Source of the DNA: Leclercia sp. AS011
Lineage (GTDB): Bacteria > Pseudomonadota > Gammaproteobacteria > Enterobacterales > Enterobacteriaceae
DNA: 64,000 nucleotides
Direction of reading: 5' to 3'
NCBI RefSeq assembly: GCF_037152535.1
Contig: NZ_JBBCMA010000002.1
Coordinates: forward strand, 124,001 to 188,000
The notes beneath the pieces are model-generated. The model was not told the DNA's origin. It worked only from the letters and a program-made list of their open reading frames with translations, and did no database searches. A program made the translations under genes and the position numbers. The number at the start of each line of letters is the position of its first letter. Positions within the stretch are counted from its first letter, which is position 1. Positions 63,805 through 64,000 of this stretch are shown here, in pieces.

Positions 63805-64000
63805 ATGCACGATTCGTTAACTATCGCACTACTCCAGGCGCGGGAAACCGCGATGACCTTTTTTCGCCCGATTATCAAGCAGCACAATCTGACGGAGCAG
63901 CAGTGGCGGATCGTGCGCGTGCTGGCGGAACATCCGTCGATGGATTTTCACGATCTGGCGTTTCGCACCTGCATTCTGCGTCCGAGCCTGACCGGGATCC
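63805..64000 (+). CDS. hpaR: MarR-family repressor HpaR (partial, 3' end missing)
   Basis: The first 65 codons of a MarR protein: MHDSLTIALLQARETAMTFF, then HNLTEQQWRIVRVLAEHPSM and the start of the recognition helix FRTCILRPSLTG. This matches HpaR of the E. coli hpa cluster (about 149 aa). It represses hpaGEDFHI and itself until 4-hydroxy- or 3,4-dihydroxyphenylacetate binds. GAGGTGGGAG precedes the ATG. In E. coli tsr follows hpaR; here the window ends first. Confidence 0.92.
   Translation, partial: MHDSLTIALLQARETAMTFFRPIIKQHNLTEQQWRIVRVLAEHPSMDFHDLAFRTCILRPSLTGI

Noticed and set aside
1..64000. tRNA, rRNA or tmRNA genes and integrase-linked attachment sites
   Set aside because: No cloverleaf-like intergenic sequence, rRNA segment or integrase gene was recognised by reading; a dedicated tRNA scan could confirm.

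Overview
The window looks like chromosomal DNA of an Enterobacteriaceae species of the Enterobacter/Leclercia/Lelliottia/Kluyvera/Escherichia kind. Evidence: yjiN-, yjiA-, yjiX- and btsT-type genes in the order known from E. coli, enterobacterial REP/BIME repeats in many intergenic gaps, and a complete 4-hydroxyphenylacetate (hpa) cluster in the E. coli W/C gene order. The genus cannot be fixed from the sequence alone.

Layout. (1) 1-6.4 kb: end of a MocR-type regulator, a carboxymuconolactone-decarboxylase-like protein, a LysR/aldehyde-dehydrogenase divergent pair, a TacAT-type GNAT toxin-antitoxin pair with a visible promoter/operator, and an overlapping three-gene set (ABM monooxygenase, ACT protein, ArsR-type regulator). 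(2) 6.5-12.1 kb: a small YmgB/AriR-like ORF, a 1371-aa autotransporter and a divergent LuxR-type regulator. (3) 12.1-18.3 kb: a MarR-HlyD-DUF2955 efflux operon, yjiN, an AraC/LysE pair and a broken brnT next to intact brnA. (4) 18.3-27.9 kb: a succinate-semialdehyde-dehydrogenase-like gene, penicillin G acylase (pac) bracketed by two near-identical palindromes, a YfaZ-like porin, yjiA-yjiX-btsT and a WYL regulator. (5) 28.1-51.6 kb: a complete ABC-transporter-dependent capsule locus read leftwards: lipoprotein, kpsD-M-T-E, a serotype region with an AT-rich block of glycosyl- and acyltransferases, ugd, more glycosyltransferases, rfbB-D-A-C, then kpsC-S. This is the order of E. coli group 3 capsules (K10/K54 type). 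It predicts a polymer containing glucuronate or a derivative and L-rhamnose, on a poly-Kdo linker. (6) 51.6-64 kb: hpaC, hpaB, then an orphan T6SS module, then hpaA-X-I-H-F-D-E-G and divergent hpaR, which is cut by the window end.

How the parts fit. HpaBC hydroxylates 4-hydroxyphenylacetate to homoprotocatechuate. HpaD, E, F, G, H and I take this to succinate semialdehyde and pyruvate. HpaX imports the substrate, HpaA activates hpaBC and HpaR represses the meta-cleavage operon. Pac can release phenylacetate or hydroxyphenylacetate from amides. BtsT takes up pyruvate, and the ALDH at 18.4 kb could oxidise succinate semialdehyde, so the non-capsule genes are metabolically compatible. 

The most unusual feature is at 54.1-55.4 kb. 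A stand-alone hcp, a DUF2778/Tlde1-type L,D-transpeptidase-like effector and a two-helix membrane protein (probable immunity protein) sit between hpaB and hpaA, flanked by two directly repeated BIMEs. The capsule locus lies between btsT and hpaC, two genes that are neighbours in hpa-positive E. coli. It carries several terminator-like hairpins and an ops-like element in its leader, suggesting RfaH control. No tRNA, rRNA, CRISPR array or insertion sequence was recognised.
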